Of a stretch of 64,000 nt of DNA, positions 12,106-21,658 are shown in pieces (within the stretch, counting starts at the first letter, position 1; every line of letters starts with the position of its first letter). The position numbers and the translations under genes were made by a program. Source of the DNA: Micromonospora lutea (GTDB lineage Bacteria > Actinomycetota > Actinomycetes > Mycobacteriales > Micromonosporaceae); contig NZ_BOPB01000002.1 of the NCBI RefSeq assembly GCF_016863535.1, forward strand, positions 248,001 to 312,000, given 5' to 3'. The notes under the pieces are model-generated. The model was given only the letters and a program-made list of their open reading frames with translations, was not told the DNA's origin and made no database searches.

Positions 12106-12178
12106 CGGGTCCTTCCTCATGCCAGCGGATCCGCGTCTGCGCGAACCCTGCTCAGTGTGGCTCGACGATCCTTCGCGC

Positions 12179-13525
12179 TCAGCTTCGCGTGTCCGCAGTG
12201 GCCCGGCGAGTGCCCTGACCGATCAGTCGACGCAGCCCGATCAGCCTGCTCGGTCGGGCGACGTCCGCCACTCGGTCGACCGGGTCCATGTCGGTGGGCG
12301 TCAGCGCTGATGTGGTCAGCACCAGCAGGGCGAAGATCCAGGTGAGACCGTCGACGGAGAGCGGGTTCCAGACGACCTCGGTGAATGAGTAGATCACGAA
12401 GAGCGCCACCGGAGCCTTGGCGGAGAGAACCCGACCGTCGACGACGGGGGACCGCAGCAGGGCGACGAGGACGAGTCCCCACAGCGCCAGTGCCACGAAG
12501 CCACCGGAGAAAATGGCCAGCACGTAGCCGGAGTGGAAGAAGTGGTGCGGTGCCTCACCAAGGTCCCGCAACTGGTACCACTTCGAGACACCGACGCCGG
12601 TGATCTCCGCCCCGGCGATGTACTCCCGGGCATGGATCCAGATGTTGCCCCGATTGCTCAGCGTCGTCCGGGACGCGCTCCAGGTCAGGTAGGCGGCGGT
12701 GGTCGCGGCTCCGGCGACAAGCGCCGCGCAGAGAGCGAGGTGGATCCGAGAGTACTGCCGCCGCTGCTCGATCAGCAGTGCCCCGACCACCCACACGCCC
12801 ACGGCGGCGAGTGCCAGGTAGCTGGTCCGGGAGCCGGTGGCGACGATGACCAGCAGGCAGAACCCGGCGGCGGCCCACCGCTGCGCGCCGCGCAGCGCGC
12901 AGACGGCGGCGACCAGCGTGAACGAGGTGACCAGCGCGATGTAGTTCTCCGACTCGTAGATGCTCTTGAACAGCGCTCCTGCCAACGAGCACTTCTCCAA
13001 CTGCCCTGAGGTGCAGGACCGCCAGGCCTGCCCGTAGAGGGCGGTCGGGATGGTCAGCAGCGACAGCACGGCCAACCCGGCGTACGCCATGGCAGCGACA
13101 CTCACCGCGCCGGCGCCGCCGGCCAGCCAGACCGCGAGCAGCAGCAGCGCGGCGGTGCCGTACGCGGGCAACCTCGACCCGTACACGCCCTCGCCGGTGA
13201 ACACGTCCACGCTGACGCACCAGACGAGCACCGCCCCGGCCAGTGCCAGGCAGACCTGGCGCCACATGTCAGGCGGACCGGTCAAGCGCCCACGTCCGGC
13301 GACGAGTAGCCAGACGACCAGAGCGAGCACCAGCACACCGATGAGTGCGGACGAGCGATCGCCGGCGATGACGGGCGCTGCGTTCGCCAGTACCGCGAAA
13401 CCGATCAGTGCGAGGGCGTTTCCACCGCCGCCGAAGGCGGCCGAGACGGGCCGCCGAGCGCGGATCAGCCAGGCGGCCACCGCGAGGCCGCCCAGGCTCA
13501 GCAGGACACCGAAGAGTGTGGTCAC
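12179..13525 (-). CDS. O-antigen ligase/polymerase-like membrane protein (Wzy type)
   Basis: A 448-residue polytopic protein with about ten to twelve membrane segments and a large periplasmic-side loop near residues 280-330 (NRGNIWIHAREY, then GVGVSKWYQL and HFFHSGYV), the pattern of the O-antigen ligase/Wzy_C family. Such proteins join lipid-linked repeat units outside the membrane. It begins with GTG 1 bp after the flippase stop. Primary sequence is poorly conserved in this family, so polymerase and ligase cannot be separated by eye; the neighbouring flippase and initiating transferase favour polymerase. Confidence 0.82.
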   Translation of the reverse strand: MTTLFGVLLSLGGLAVAAWLIRARRPVSAAFGGGGNALALIGFAVLANAAPVIAGDRSSALIGVLVLALVVWLLVAGRGRLTGPPDMWRQVCLALAGAVLVWCVSVDVFTGEGVYGSRLPAYGTAALLLLAVWLAGGAGAVSVAAMAYAGLAVLSLLTIPTALYGQAWRSCTSGQLEKCSLAGALFKSIYESENYIALVTSFTLVAAVCALRGAQRWAAAGFCLLVIVATGSRTSYLALAAVGVWVVGALLIEQRRQYSRIHLALCAALVAGAATTAAYLTWSASRTTLSNRGNIWIHAREYIAGAEITGVGVSKWYQLRDLGEAPHHFFHSGYVLAIFSGGFVALALWGLVLVALLRSPVVDGRVLSAKAPVALFVIYSFTEVVWNPLSVDGLTWIFALLVLTTSALTPTDMDPVDRVADVARPSRLIGLRRLIGQGTRRATADTRS

Positions 13526-13526
13526 C

Positions 13527-14879
13527 TCAGACCCTTTCCATGGGACGTGCCGAGGCGGATGTGTCGGCCGGGTCGCGGCGGACCGAGACGGCGAGGCATC
13601 CCCAGAGCAGTATCGCGAGCAGCGCGTCGCACACCAGGCTTGAGACGATAGCGCCCTGCCATCCGTAGGCCGGGATGAGCCACAGGTTCAGCAACGCGTT
13701 GGCCACGCCGATGCCGATCTGGAACATCGTCCGTCGGCCCTGCATCCGGGCACCCGACAGCGCGTCGGCCGCGAGGTAGTGCAGCGACTTCAGCACGAGG
13801 AGCACGCTGAGCCACTGCAACGCCGGTACGGCGGTCGCGAAGTCGGCGCCGAACACCAACGGCATCAGCCAGGCGAAGGCGATCAGCAGCAGGCTCATCG
13901 GGGCGCTGAATGCCAGGAAGCGCGGCAACAGACGGCGTGCCAGCCGCAGGGTCTCCCGCGGGCCACTCCGCCCGGCCTGGAAGAACCGCGGATAGGCGAT
14001 GGCGCTCATCGAGCGGGCCGGCGTGTACGCGAGGTCGACCACCCGGTAGGCAGCCGCGTAGATGGCGGCGTTCTCCGGCGTGCTCAGGCGGGACAGCATG
14101 ACCTTGTCGCTGTCGTTGTAGACGGACTGGGCCGAGAGACCAACGGCGAACATCATTCCGGTCCGCGCCTGGGCGAGCGACCCTGCGAACTTCAGTGATC
14201 CGGGGTGAGCGCCGCGCAGCCCACCCAGGATCACGGGCACGCACACGACGGTTGAGACGACCGCCGAAGCCACCGCCCAGTCGTGCAGCACGATCGGTCC
14301 CGGCGACATGGCCAGCACCACCGCGCCGGCCAGCCGGCAGAGATGCAGCAGAGCTGGTACGAGTGCGGCGAGCAGGATCCGGCCACGGACCTGGATCGAG
14401 GCGGCCACCGCCTCGATGAGACGCCAGGCGACCAGGTCAGCGAAAGAGAGACAGAGCAGATCGACGAGCCCGACGTCGGCACCCCAGATGGCGAGACCTG
14501 CGACTGTCACCAGCACCGTGGCGGCGCAGCCGAACACCGTGGACACGAAGAGGCCACGGGCCAGGTGACGGTCCCACTCGTCCGGCGAGTCCGCATGGTT
14601 CTGCATGATGAGGCTGGGCGCGCCGGCCGATGCGAAGGGGGACACCACCGCGACGAGTGCCGTGACACCGACGAACAGGCCGTAGGTGTCAAGCGCCATC
14701 TCGCGCGCCAACAGCACGAACAGAGCGCCCTGGGCGAGGGTACGCAGCAGCGTTCCGGTGAAGAACGTGCCGGACTTTCGCAGGAATCCGTCGCCTCGAC
14801 CGGCATCGACCGGGCGTCGCGGCTGCGGTTCGTCATGGTCGGGCGTAGGGCGGCCCGTTTCGTCGGGAACGCGTGTCAC
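13527..14879 (-). CDS. Polysaccharide flippase (MOP/Wzx-like)
   Basis: A 450-residue membrane protein with about twelve to fourteen hydrophobic segments, starting with a charged tail and then FLRKSGTFFTGTLLRTLAQG, typical of the oligosaccharide flippase branch of the MOP superfamily. It would move lipid-linked repeat units across the membrane. GTG 14879 is chosen because it overlaps the preceding glycosyltransferase stop as GTGA; a frame extending six codons further upstream exists. It is followed at 1 bp by the Wzy-like gene, as expected for a Wzx/Wzy pathway. Confidence 0.88.
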   Translation of the reverse strand: MTRVPDETGRPTPDHDEPQPRRPVDAGRGDGFLRKSGTFFTGTLLRTLAQGALFVLLAREMALDTYGLFVGVTALVAVVSPFASAGAPSLIMQNHADSPDEWDRHLARGLFVSTVFGCAATVLVTVAGLAIWGADVGLVDLLCLSFADLVAWRLIEAVAASIQVRGRILLAALVPALLHLCRLAGAVVLAMSPGPIVLHDWAVASAVVSTVVCVPVILGGLRGAHPGSLKFAGSLAQARTGMMFAVGLSAQSVYNDSDKVMLSRLSTPENAAIYAAAYRVVDLAYTPARSMSAIAYPRFFQAGRSGPRETLRLARRLLPRFLAFSAPMSLLLIAFAWLMPLVFGADFATAVPALQWLSVLLVLKSLHYLAADALSGARMQGRRTMFQIGIGVANALLNLWLIPAYGWQGAIVSSLVCDALLAILLWGCLAVSVRRDPADTSASARPMERV

Positions 14880-15940
14880 GACAACGCCACCACCCACCGC
14901 CTGCTCACCTCGGCCGGGTCCAGCGTCGCGCGTCGGGCGTGCCAGGCTTTCTCGAAGTCTTCGACGCCGGGGCGTTCGTTCCCGGTCAGACGCAGGATCG
15001 CGTCGGCGAGCGCCGGCGGCGAGGTGTCCGCCGCCAGGATGCCCGGCACGAACGTCGGGATCATCTCGTCCAGCGTCGGCACCGGCAGAGCGGCCACGGG
15101 CAGGCCGGCCTCGGCGGCCTCCACCAGGCTGAACCCGAATGTCTCGGCACGGGATGGATGCACCAGTAGGTCAGCCTCGGCGAGGAGTTCCGCCACCCCG
15201 GACACCCAGCCAAGGAACGTCACCCGGTCCGACAGCCCGAGGCTCCGCGCCTTGTCGTGGAGCACCTGGCGCTCCGCGCCGTCACCGGCGAGAGTCAGAT
15301 GGTACGTCCCGGGCAGCAACGCCAACGCTTCGAGCGCGCAGGAATGGTTCTTGCCGGGGCGGAGCGCGGACGTGGTCAGCAGCCGTACCCGATCGAGGTG
15401 CGTGACGTCGCGTGGGGCGACGAACGGACGGGTCGGCACCGGATTGGCAATCGTCGTCACCGGCTGCCCGGGGGCGAGTTGCCGCACGGTCCGCGCGACG
15501 CCGTCGGAGACGGCGACGACGAGTCGCGGCCGTAGGCCCCGGATCCGGGTCAGCCGGGCCAGCGTGCGGACGCGGGCGTCGGTGCGGAGCCGTTCCGGCA
15601 GCAGCGAGTGCTCCCAGGCCACGTAGCTGCGGCCCGATCCGGCCAGAGCCGCGCCGACCGGCACGCTGCCCCACAGCCCGCTCGCCACGATCCGCACGTC
15701 CGGAGCAAGTTCCTTCAGCCGTCGTCGGAGCGGCGGGGCCGCCTCCACCAGCCGGCTGATCCGAGTGCCAAGGCCGAGGGTGTCGATCGTCAGATCCTGC
15801 AGCGACGCGGGAACCGGGCCGGACACCACCGTCGCCGAGACCTCGACACCGTGGGCCAGCAGGGATCGCATCAGCAGCGCCGCAGCGACTTCCATGCCGT
15901 ACATCGGTTCCAGTTGAGGGAGCACGAAGTGCAGACGCAT
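14876..15940 (-). CDS. Family 4 glycosyltransferase
   Basis: A 354-residue GT-B fold retaining glycosyltransferase. It opens with MRLHFVLPQLEPMYGMEV, a glycogen-synthase-like acceptor domain, and has the GT4 donor-site block EADLLVHPSRAETFGFSLVEAAEAGLPV near residue 270, with the E-x7-E motif. The start overlaps the GT2 stop by one base (TGATG); a longer frame reaching 16201 lies within the GT2 gene and was not used. Together with the adjacent GT2 it would build the repeat unit of the exopolysaccharide. The donor sugar cannot be read from sequence. Confidence 0.92.
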   Translation of the reverse strand: MRLHFVLPQLEPMYGMEVAAALLMRSLLAHGVEVSATVVSGPVPASLQDLTIDTLGLGTRISRLVEAAPPLRRRLKELAPDVRIVASGLWGSVPVGAALAGSGRSYVAWEHSLLPERLRTDARVRTLARLTRIRGLRPRLVVAVSDGVARTVRQLAPGQPVTTIANPVPTRPFVAPRDVTHLDRVRLLTTSALRPGKNHSCALEALALLPGTYHLTLAGDGAERQVLHDKARSLGLSDRVTFLGWVSGVAELLAEADLLVHPSRAETFGFSLVEAAEAGLPVAALPVPTLDEMIPTFVPGILAADTSPPALADAILRLTGNERPGVEDFEKAWHARRATLDPAEVSRRWVVALS

Positions 15941-16893
15941 CAGCGGGAACCGCCCTTCGGAACCGCCGAAGCGTCGCCTGACCGACGCATCGCGACGCGT
16001 TCGAGTGCGGCGCGCGGTACGAGCCCGAGCGCCGCGAGCAACGAGTTGCGGGCCGACGGCGGGGCGTTGCGTCGGATCGCGCGCACCATCTCCCTGACCC
16101 CGGTCAGGTCGCGCGCCTGCAACGCGTACCGGAGGGTCTGTGCGGCGATGAAGTCGGAGAAGGTCTCCGCCGCCCAGACCCCTTCCCAGCGTCGGGCCCA
16201 TTCCCAGGAGGTTCGCCAGTCGGCGCGGGCGGAAATCGAGTCGGGGCTTCCCACGGTGTAGATCGCGGTCGCCGCTTCGATCTGTGTGATCTTCACCTGG
16301 GGAATCCGGGCAGCCCGGATCAGCCAGTCCCAGTCCTGATGGCGGGGCAGCGACTCGTCCCAGGGACAGCGCTCAGCGAGCTCTCTGGTGGTCAGCAGCG
16401 TCGATGTGGGCAGAGACTGACGCCCGATCCCCACCTGCCGCCGGCGGAAGAGATAGTCCTCGGGAAGCTGACCGTCACTGATCAGTGTGGCCGGTACGGC
16501 GGACGGCAGCGGATCTCCGCCGACGATGCGTTGCAACGTACGTGACGACACCACCGGCAGCCAGTTCTCGCTGGCCAGCCGTTCCAGGACCGGCAGTTGA
16601 GCGGCCAACTTGCCCGGCAGCCAGGCGTCATCGTCGTCGAGAAAGGCCACGTGACTGTCGGGGTCGGCATGCCGGACGCCGAGATTCCTGGCGTGGGAAC
16701 CTCGCCGCCCGCCGCCGGTGCAGACAATCTCGTCGATCTGGTCGCGGAGCGCCGCCACGCTGTCCGGTACGCGGGCAAGGTCGCAGACGACCACCACGCG
16801 TACGGAGACACCGACCTGGGCGCGGACGGATCCGACCGCCTCGGCGAGGCTGGGCCTGCCCGTCGTCGGGATGACCACCGAAACGTCCGGCAT
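15940..16893 (-). CDS. Family 2 glycosyltransferase
   Basis: A 317-residue GT-A fold inverting glycosyltransferase, cytoplasmic. The N-terminus MPDVSVVIPTTGRP is the nucleotide-binding start of the GT2 domain, and the DDDD run (HVAFLDDDDAW, near residue 85) supplies the divalent-metal-binding DXD motif. The C-terminal third is alpha-helical with no clear membrane segment. It overlaps the GT4 by one base and follows the sugar phosphotransferase gene after a 137-bp gap, which may hold a second promoter. Confidence 0.93.
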   Translation of the reverse strand: MPDVSVVIPTTGRPSLAEAVGSVRAQVGVSVRVVVVCDLARVPDSVAALRDQIDEIVCTGGGRRGSHARNLGVRHADPDSHVAFLDDDDAWLPGKLAAQLPVLERLASENWLPVVSSRTLQRIVGGDPLPSAVPATLISDGQLPEDYLFRRRQVGIGRQSLPTSTLLTTRELAERCPWDESLPRHQDWDWLIRAARIPQVKITQIEAATAIYTVGSPDSISARADWRTSWEWARRWEGVWAAETFSDFIAAQTLRYALQARDLTGVREMVRAIRRNAPPSARNSLLAALGLVPRAALERVAMRRSGDASAVPKGGSR

Positions 16894-17030
16894 CGGGATA
16901 CTCCAAGCAGTTCGACTGGTACCCCGGGTCGCGGATCATCGGTACGTCCGGACTGGACGTCGGGGCACGCCGAGAGTCGGGGATGGACCTGCCGCCCGTT
17001 GGTCGGGGCGGCGAAGTGCTGACAGGTCGC

Positions 17031-18575
17031 TCAGCGGCCACCGCCACGGAACACCTCGGACACCGTCCGCAGCAGTACCTTGGCGTCCAACCAGAGGGAC
17101 CAGTTCTCGATGTAGTAGTTGTCGAACCGGGCCCGGTCGGAGATCGGTGTGTCCCCCCGCAGACCACTGACCTGAGCCAGACCGGTCAGGCCCACCGGCA
17201 CCCGATGACGCATCGCGTAGCTCGGGTACTCCGCCGAGAACTTCTGGACGAAGTAGGGCCGTTCCGGCCGTGGCCCGACGACGCTCATATCGCCCTTGAG
17301 GATGTTCCACAGTTGAGGGAGCTCGTCCAGGGACGTACGGCGCAGGAAGCGCCCGATGGGCGACACCCGCCGGTCGTGCGCGATCGACCAGTTCGTCTGG
17401 GACTCGTGCTCGTCGAGTGGCCGCATGGTACGGAACTTGATGATGTTGAAGGGTCGTCCGTGCCGACCGATGCGTTCCTGACGGAAAAAGACGCCGCGAC
17501 CACCATCCAGGAAGGCGAAGATCGCGCAGAGCAGCAGCACCGGGCTCAGTATGAGCAGAGCCGCACCGGCGAACACCACATCCGAGGCACGCTTGAGTGC
17601 CCAGCGCGGCCCAGACAGCGTCGTGTCGCCCACCCGCACGATGGGAATGGCCCCGATGTGGTCGCCGTGCGAGCGTGACCCCCAGAGCCGGGGCACCGCC
17701 CAGAGGTCGCAACCAGCCACCGCCGGGTGGCGGAGGATGTCCATCAACGCGGGTTCGGAACACTGCGGGTCGGCGATGATCAGAACGTCGCACTCGGCCA
17801 GCCGTACCAGCTGGGGGAGTTGGTCGAGCGTGCCGATGGTCGGGACGGGCAGCGTGTCCATCGGCGCGGGACTGTCGACGTGCCCGACGAACCGCAGTCC
17901 GTAGCGGGGGTAACGGCGCAGCAGCCGAGCCAACTCCACAGCGGTGGCGCCAGCGCCGATGAGGATCGCGTTGTGCTCCACCCAGCGGCGCCGGCGGGCG
18001 AGGGTGGCGATCTCCCGGGTCAGAAGTCGCCCGACGATCACCAGAACGGCGGCCATGGCCACGCCACGGATGAATCCGACCAGGTAGGCGGGCGAATCGT
18101 GGCGCAGCGCGGCGATGATGGCCACCACCGCCGCAGTGGCCAGCAAACGACCGCAGAGGCTGGGCAACTCGTCGAGGATGCTGACGTGACGACGGGCCCG
18201 GTAGAGCCCGCCGGTGGCGAAGGCGCCCACGGTCAGCACCGTCATGGCGAGGGTGCCGCGCCAATGCTGCTGGGTGACGACCAGTGGGGACAGCAGCGCC
18301 GCGACGTCGACGGGCGCCGTCAACATCCACGCACGAAGGGCACGGGTCCGGGTGGAGGCGCGCGAACCGGCGTACGGCAGCACCGCCGTCACGTCGAGAC
18401 CAGGGCGTCCGCCGCCGATGTCCGGATCGACGCCCGCTCCGACGGTCGTGCCGAGCTGCCTGGCGGGGATGTCCTCACCGGACTCGGTACTGCTGCTACG
18501 GCCCGCCGGCGGCGACGTCCCGAGGCCTTCCCGTTCGCTCGTGGTCGGGTAACCCACGACAGGTTGCCTCGACAT
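17031..18575 (-). CDS. Exopolysaccharide polyprenyl glycosylphosphotransferase
   Basis: Transfers a sugar-1-phosphate onto undecaprenyl/decaprenyl phosphate to start repeat-unit synthesis. The 514-residue protein has an N-terminal set of four to five membrane segments, a CoA-binding-like middle (GAGATAVELARLLRR at about 190), and the bacterial sugar transferase domain from about 325: a membrane hairpin, FFRQERIGRHG, KFRTM, the catalytic DELPQLWNILKGDMSVVGPRP, then GLTGLAQVSG. GGAGGAC precedes the ATG. This architecture is the WbaP/CpsE/EpsE group. It is the second gene after the LCP protein in the locus. Confidence 0.95.
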   Translation of the reverse strand: MSRQPVVGYPTTSEREGLGTSPPAGRSSSTESGEDIPARQLGTTVGAGVDPDIGGGRPGLDVTAVLPYAGSRASTRTRALRAWMLTAPVDVAALLSPLVVTQQHWRGTLAMTVLTVGAFATGGLYRARRHVSILDELPSLCGRLLATAAVVAIIAALRHDSPAYLVGFIRGVAMAAVLVIVGRLLTREIATLARRRRWVEHNAILIGAGATAVELARLLRRYPRYGLRFVGHVDSPAPMDTLPVPTIGTLDQLPQLVRLAECDVLIIADPQCSEPALMDILRHPAVAGCDLWAVPRLWGSRSHGDHIGAIPIVRVGDTTLSGPRWALKRASDVVFAGAALLILSPVLLLCAIFAFLDGGRGVFFRQERIGRHGRPFNIIKFRTMRPLDEHESQTNWSIAHDRRVSPIGRFLRRTSLDELPQLWNILKGDMSVVGPRPERPYFVQKFSAEYPSYAMRHRVPVGLTGLAQVSGLRGDTPISDRARFDNYYIENWSLWLDAKVLLRTVSEVFRGGGR

Positions 18576-18692
18576 CTACCGTCCTCCCCCGTAAAGCGAC
18601 CCCGCTGGCACCTGAGGAAAGGGGCACCGGAGCGATCGAAGGATACGACCGCGCCGGTGACGGCCGCCAGAGCCGCAAGGCCAAATCAGCTC

Positions 18693-19760
18693 CTACTTTC
18701 CAGTGCGGAGGATCTCGTCGACCTCGTCCCGGCGCACGGCCTCGTAGAAAAGCGCCGCCTTGTCCGGGTCGGCGAAGACCACGCTCTCGCTGCCGACTCG
18801 TCCCGTTCCCTTGGTCGGATTGGTGATGAAGGTCAGGTCGTTACCCCGCAAGCTCCGTAACTCCATCGCCATGTCCACAAGCGACATGCTCCGATCCACC
18901 GAGACGGCACTCGACGTGGCACGTACGAAAGAATTGAGTCGGGCGGGATTTGTCAGGATGCCGCCGGACGCTGCCTTGTCCAGAATCGCCTTGATCACTT
19001 GCTGCTGATGCTTGATCCGGGTGAAGTCGCCGTCGGCGAACTGTTTGCGCTGCCGGGAGAAGTCGAGCGCGGCAGCGCCGTCAAGCCGCTGCTTTCCCTG
19101 CTCGAAGGTACGGAACGGAGGGTGGATCGAGGTGAACCGCTTTTCCGAGGTGATGTCGATGCCGTCGAGAGCGTCGATGATGTCCTTGAATCCGGCGAAG
19201 TCCACCAACATCACGTGATCGATCCGCACCTTGGTGTACTGCTCCACGGTCTGCACCATCAGCGACAGGCCGCCCCAGGCGTACGCAGCGTTGATCTTCG
19301 CGTCACGGCCGCCGCGGCCCTCGTTCGACCGAGGCACGGCGACCCAGGTGTCCCGAGGGATCGAGACGAGTTGCGCACTTGAGCGGTCCTTCGGTACGTG
19401 CGCCAGGATGATGGTGTCGGCGCGCGAGCCACCGGTGCTCTCCGGGTCGCGGGAGTCGCTGCCCAGGATGAGAATGTTCAACGCACCCTTGGCGACCACC
19501 TCGGGTCGGGTCTCCTCCGGCACGTTGTCGAAGGCGTCGACCCGTTCGATGTCAGACTCGACCGACTTGAGGTAGAAGCCGCTCGCCACCACGGCACCCA
19601 CCCCGACCAGGGAGAACACCAGCAGCACGATCAGCGTGATCCGCAGCCACCGTCGGCGCGGCTTCGCGGCCGGCCCGTCGGTCTGCTCCGAACCGTCAGT
19701 GTCCCCCGCCGGCAGGACCTCTTCCGGGGACACCGTCCCCGCCTGCTCACCACTTGACAT
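18693..19760 (-). CDS. LytR-CpsA-Psr (LCP) family glycopolymer ligase
   Basis: LCP proteins attach lipid-linked glycopolymers to peptidoglycan on the outside of the membrane. The 355-residue protein has a short acidic cytoplasmic tail, PRRRW followed by a transmembrane segment (about 45-68), and an LCP domain with ILGSDSRD, the arginine-containing SIPRDTWV, DHVMLVDFAGF and LDFSRQRKQ. ATG 19760 fits the family N-terminus; a frame opening at 19979 would run into the divergent methyltransferase gene and was rejected. No clear ribosome binding site is seen. As first gene of the locus it suggests the exopolysaccharide is, at least in part, cell-wall linked. Confidence 0.93.
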   Translation of the reverse strand: MSSGEQAGTVSPEEVLPAGDTDGSEQTDGPAAKPRRRWLRITLIVLLVFSLVGVGAVVASGFYLKSVESDIERVDAFDNVPEETRPEVVAKGALNILILGSDSRDPESTGGSRADTIILAHVPKDRSSAQLVSIPRDTWVAVPRSNEGRGGRDAKINAAYAWGGLSLMVQTVEQYTKVRIDHVMLVDFAGFKDIIDALDGIDITSEKRFTSIHPPFRTFEQGKQRLDGAAALDFSRQRKQFADGDFTRIKHQQQVIKAILDKAASGGILTNPARLNSFVRATSSAVSVDRSMSLVDMAMELRSLRGNDLTFITNPTKGTGRVGSESVVFADPDKAALFYEAVRRDEVDEILRTGK

Positions 19761-19866
19761 GGCGGTGATGCTACTGACTTCACGTTTCGGGCGCGTGCCC
19801 CTGTCCAGGCGCATCGAAGCGTGCGTTGTTACTCCGCTGTATCCGTTGGTCTGGTAGAACGCAGCG

Positions 19867-20700
19867 GTGGATCCCGTCAAGCTGCGTCGGGCGATCGCCC
19901 GTACCCGCCTCGCCCCCGTCGCCGCCTTTCCCAAACGCCTGGTCGCGGTCGCCCGGCACGACGCCAAGGTGTTGCGCACCTCGGCCCGCTGGCTGGTCGC
20001 CTCGCGGGAGCATCACAACTACACGTACGAGCTGACCAAGCTGAGCCGCAGCCACCTTGCCTGGTTCGTCAGCGTCGTCTGCGAGCTGCCGGTCAAGCAG
20101 GTCCGTGGGTACCTCACCGAGATCGAGTCGGACGAGGCGCTGCGGGAGCACATCAGCTCGGCCATCGCGGGCGCGGCGCGGCGTGGTCTGGCCGACAAGC
20201 AGGTCCGGTACGCCCGCCGCATCGGCTGGTACGCGATCGTCCGGGCCCGGCGGCCGAAGCACATCGTGGAGACCGGCGTCGACAAGGGGCTGGGCAGTTG
20301 CGTCCTGGCGGCCGCGCTGCTGCGTAACGCCGCCGAGGGGCACCCGGGGCGGGTCAGTTCCATCGACATCAACCCCGAGGCCGGCTACCTGGCCCGTACC
20401 GCGCCCTGGTCGGAGGTGATCGACCTGGTCATCGGCGACTCGGTCGAGTCGATCACGGCGCTGGACCGGCCGGTGGATCTGTTCCTGCACGACAGTGACC
20501 ACAGCCGTGCCTACGAGCGGCGCGAGTTCGCCGCGGTCGAGCCGAAGTTGGCCCCGGGAGCGATGCTGCTCACCGACAATGTCACCCACACCAATGTGCT
20601 GGCCGAGCACGCCGAGCGCACCGGGCGGCGGTTCCTCGCCTACCGGGAGACCCCGGCGAACCACTGGTACCCGGGTGACGGCATCGGCGTGGCATGGTGA
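19867..20700 (+). CDS. Class I SAM-dependent methyltransferase (Methyltransf_24 type)
   Basis: A 277-residue protein starting at a GTG. The SAM-binding glycine motif ETGVDKGLGSCVLA lies near residue 138, followed by the acidic loop SSIDINPEAG and the LHDSDHS segment typical of the class-24 methyltransferases often found beside glycan or antibiotic genes. It is divergent from the LCP gene, with a 106-bp shared promoter region, and is followed after 4 bp by the MOSC gene, probably in one transcript. The substrate is unknown; a sugar or cell-surface glycan is plausible from position only. Confidence 0.86.
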   Translation: MDPVKLRRAIARTRLAPVAAFPKRLVAVARHDAKVLRTSARWLVASREHHNYTYELTKLSRSHLAWFVSVVCELPVKQVRGYLTEIESDEALREHISSAIAGAARRGLADKQVRYARRIGWYAIVRARRPKHIVETGVDKGLGSCVLAAALLRNAAEGHPGRVSSIDINPEAGYLARTAPWSEVIDLVIGDSVESITALDRPVDLFLHDSDHSRAYERREFAAVEPKLAPGAMLLTDNVTHTNVLAEHAERTGRRFLAYRETPANHWYPGDGIGVAW

Positions 20701-20704
20701 CCCG

Positions 20705-21523
20705 GTGCGGCTGAGCGGGATCAGCACCTACCCGGTGAAGGGCTGTCGCGGTCTCGACCATGACGAGGCCGGCGTACGACCGTGGGGCCTGGACGAGGAC
20801 CGACGCTGGATGGTTGTCGACGACGAGGGGATCGGCATCACTCAGCGTGAGGTCACGTCGCTGGTCCGGGTGCATGCCCGGCCGCGCTCCGGCGGGCTGC
20901 TGCTGCGCGCTGACGGCCACCCCGAGCTGGTGGTGCCCGAGCCGGTCGACGTCCCGCCGGTGCCGGTGCGGACGTTCCGTCGGCGGGTGCTGCGGGTCGA
21001 CGCGCTGCCGGCCGGCCCGGCCGCCGACGCCTGGTTCACCGAGGTGCTCGACCGACCGGTCCGGCTCGTCCGGCTGGCCCGGCCGGCCCGGCACATCGGG
21101 CGGGGGGAGAGGGAGCACGACCCCGGTGACCAGGTCAGCTTCGCCGACGCGTACCCGGTGCTGCTGACCAACACGGCTTCGTTGGCCGCGCTCGACCACT
21201 GGCTCGACGCGAGCGGCGCGCCGCCGGTACCGATGATCCGCTTCCGGCCCAACCTGGTCATCGACGGTGCTCCTGCCTGGGCGGAGGACGGCTGGGTCGG
21301 GCGCGGGCTGCGCGTCGGAGCCGTCCGGTTTCGTGCGGCCAGCCTCTCGGACCGCTGTCTGGTCGTCACCACCGATCAGGAGACCGGGGTACGCGGCCGT
21401 GAGCCGTTGCGTACCCTCGCCCGGCACCGCAACATCGACCGTAAGCTCCTGTTCGGACTCAACCTGGTGCCGTTGGAGGCGGGGCGGGTGAAGCTCGGCG
21501 ACCCGGTGGAACTGGTCGACTGA
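20705..21523 (+). CDS. MOSC domain-containing protein (YcbX/mARC-like)
   Basis: A 272-residue protein with an N-terminal MOSC beta-barrel region (VRLSGISTYPVKGCRG) and a C-terminal MOSC domain with RFRPNLVIDG and a late RCLVVTTDQETG segment. In the MOSC family a conserved Cys of the C-terminal domain coordinates molybdenum, and the cysteine in DRC fits this. Related proteins are molybdenum enzymes that reduce N-hydroxylated compounds. GTG 20705 is chosen, 4 bp after the methyltransferase stop; the frame stays open further upstream but overlaps that gene. No electron-donor domain (2Fe-2S) is fused. Confidence 0.9.
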   Translation: MRLSGISTYPVKGCRGLDHDEAGVRPWGLDEDRRWMVVDDEGIGITQREVTSLVRVHARPRSGGLLLRADGHPELVVPEPVDVPPVPVRTFRRRVLRVDALPAGPAADAWFTEVLDRPVRLVRLARPARHIGRGEREHDPGDQVSFADAYPVLLTNTASLAALDHWLDASGAPPVPMIRFRPNLVIDGAPAWAEDGWVGRGLRVGAVRFRAASLSDRCLVVTTDQETGVRGREPLRTLARHRNIDRKLLFGLNLVPLEAGRVKLGDPVELVD

Positions 21524-21658
21524 CCAGGTGGACACGGCCCGGCGACGACCGACGGACAGCTCTTGCCGATCGAGGACGCGCTGCGCAGTCACCCGGACGC
21601 CGTGGAGCCGCTGCGCCGGCTGGTCACCACCGGCCAGCCGAGATGGATCCCGTCTTAG
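21524..21658 (+). other. Coding-like stretch in frame after the MOSC stop
   Basis: After the TGA of the MOSC gene the same frame stays open for 44 codons with strongly GC3-biased, coding-like composition (LPIEDALRSHPDAVEPLRR, then WIPS and TAG). There is no good start codon for a separate gene. It could be a C-terminal extension cut off by a nonsense change, a gene remnant, or chance. Confidence 0.35.
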
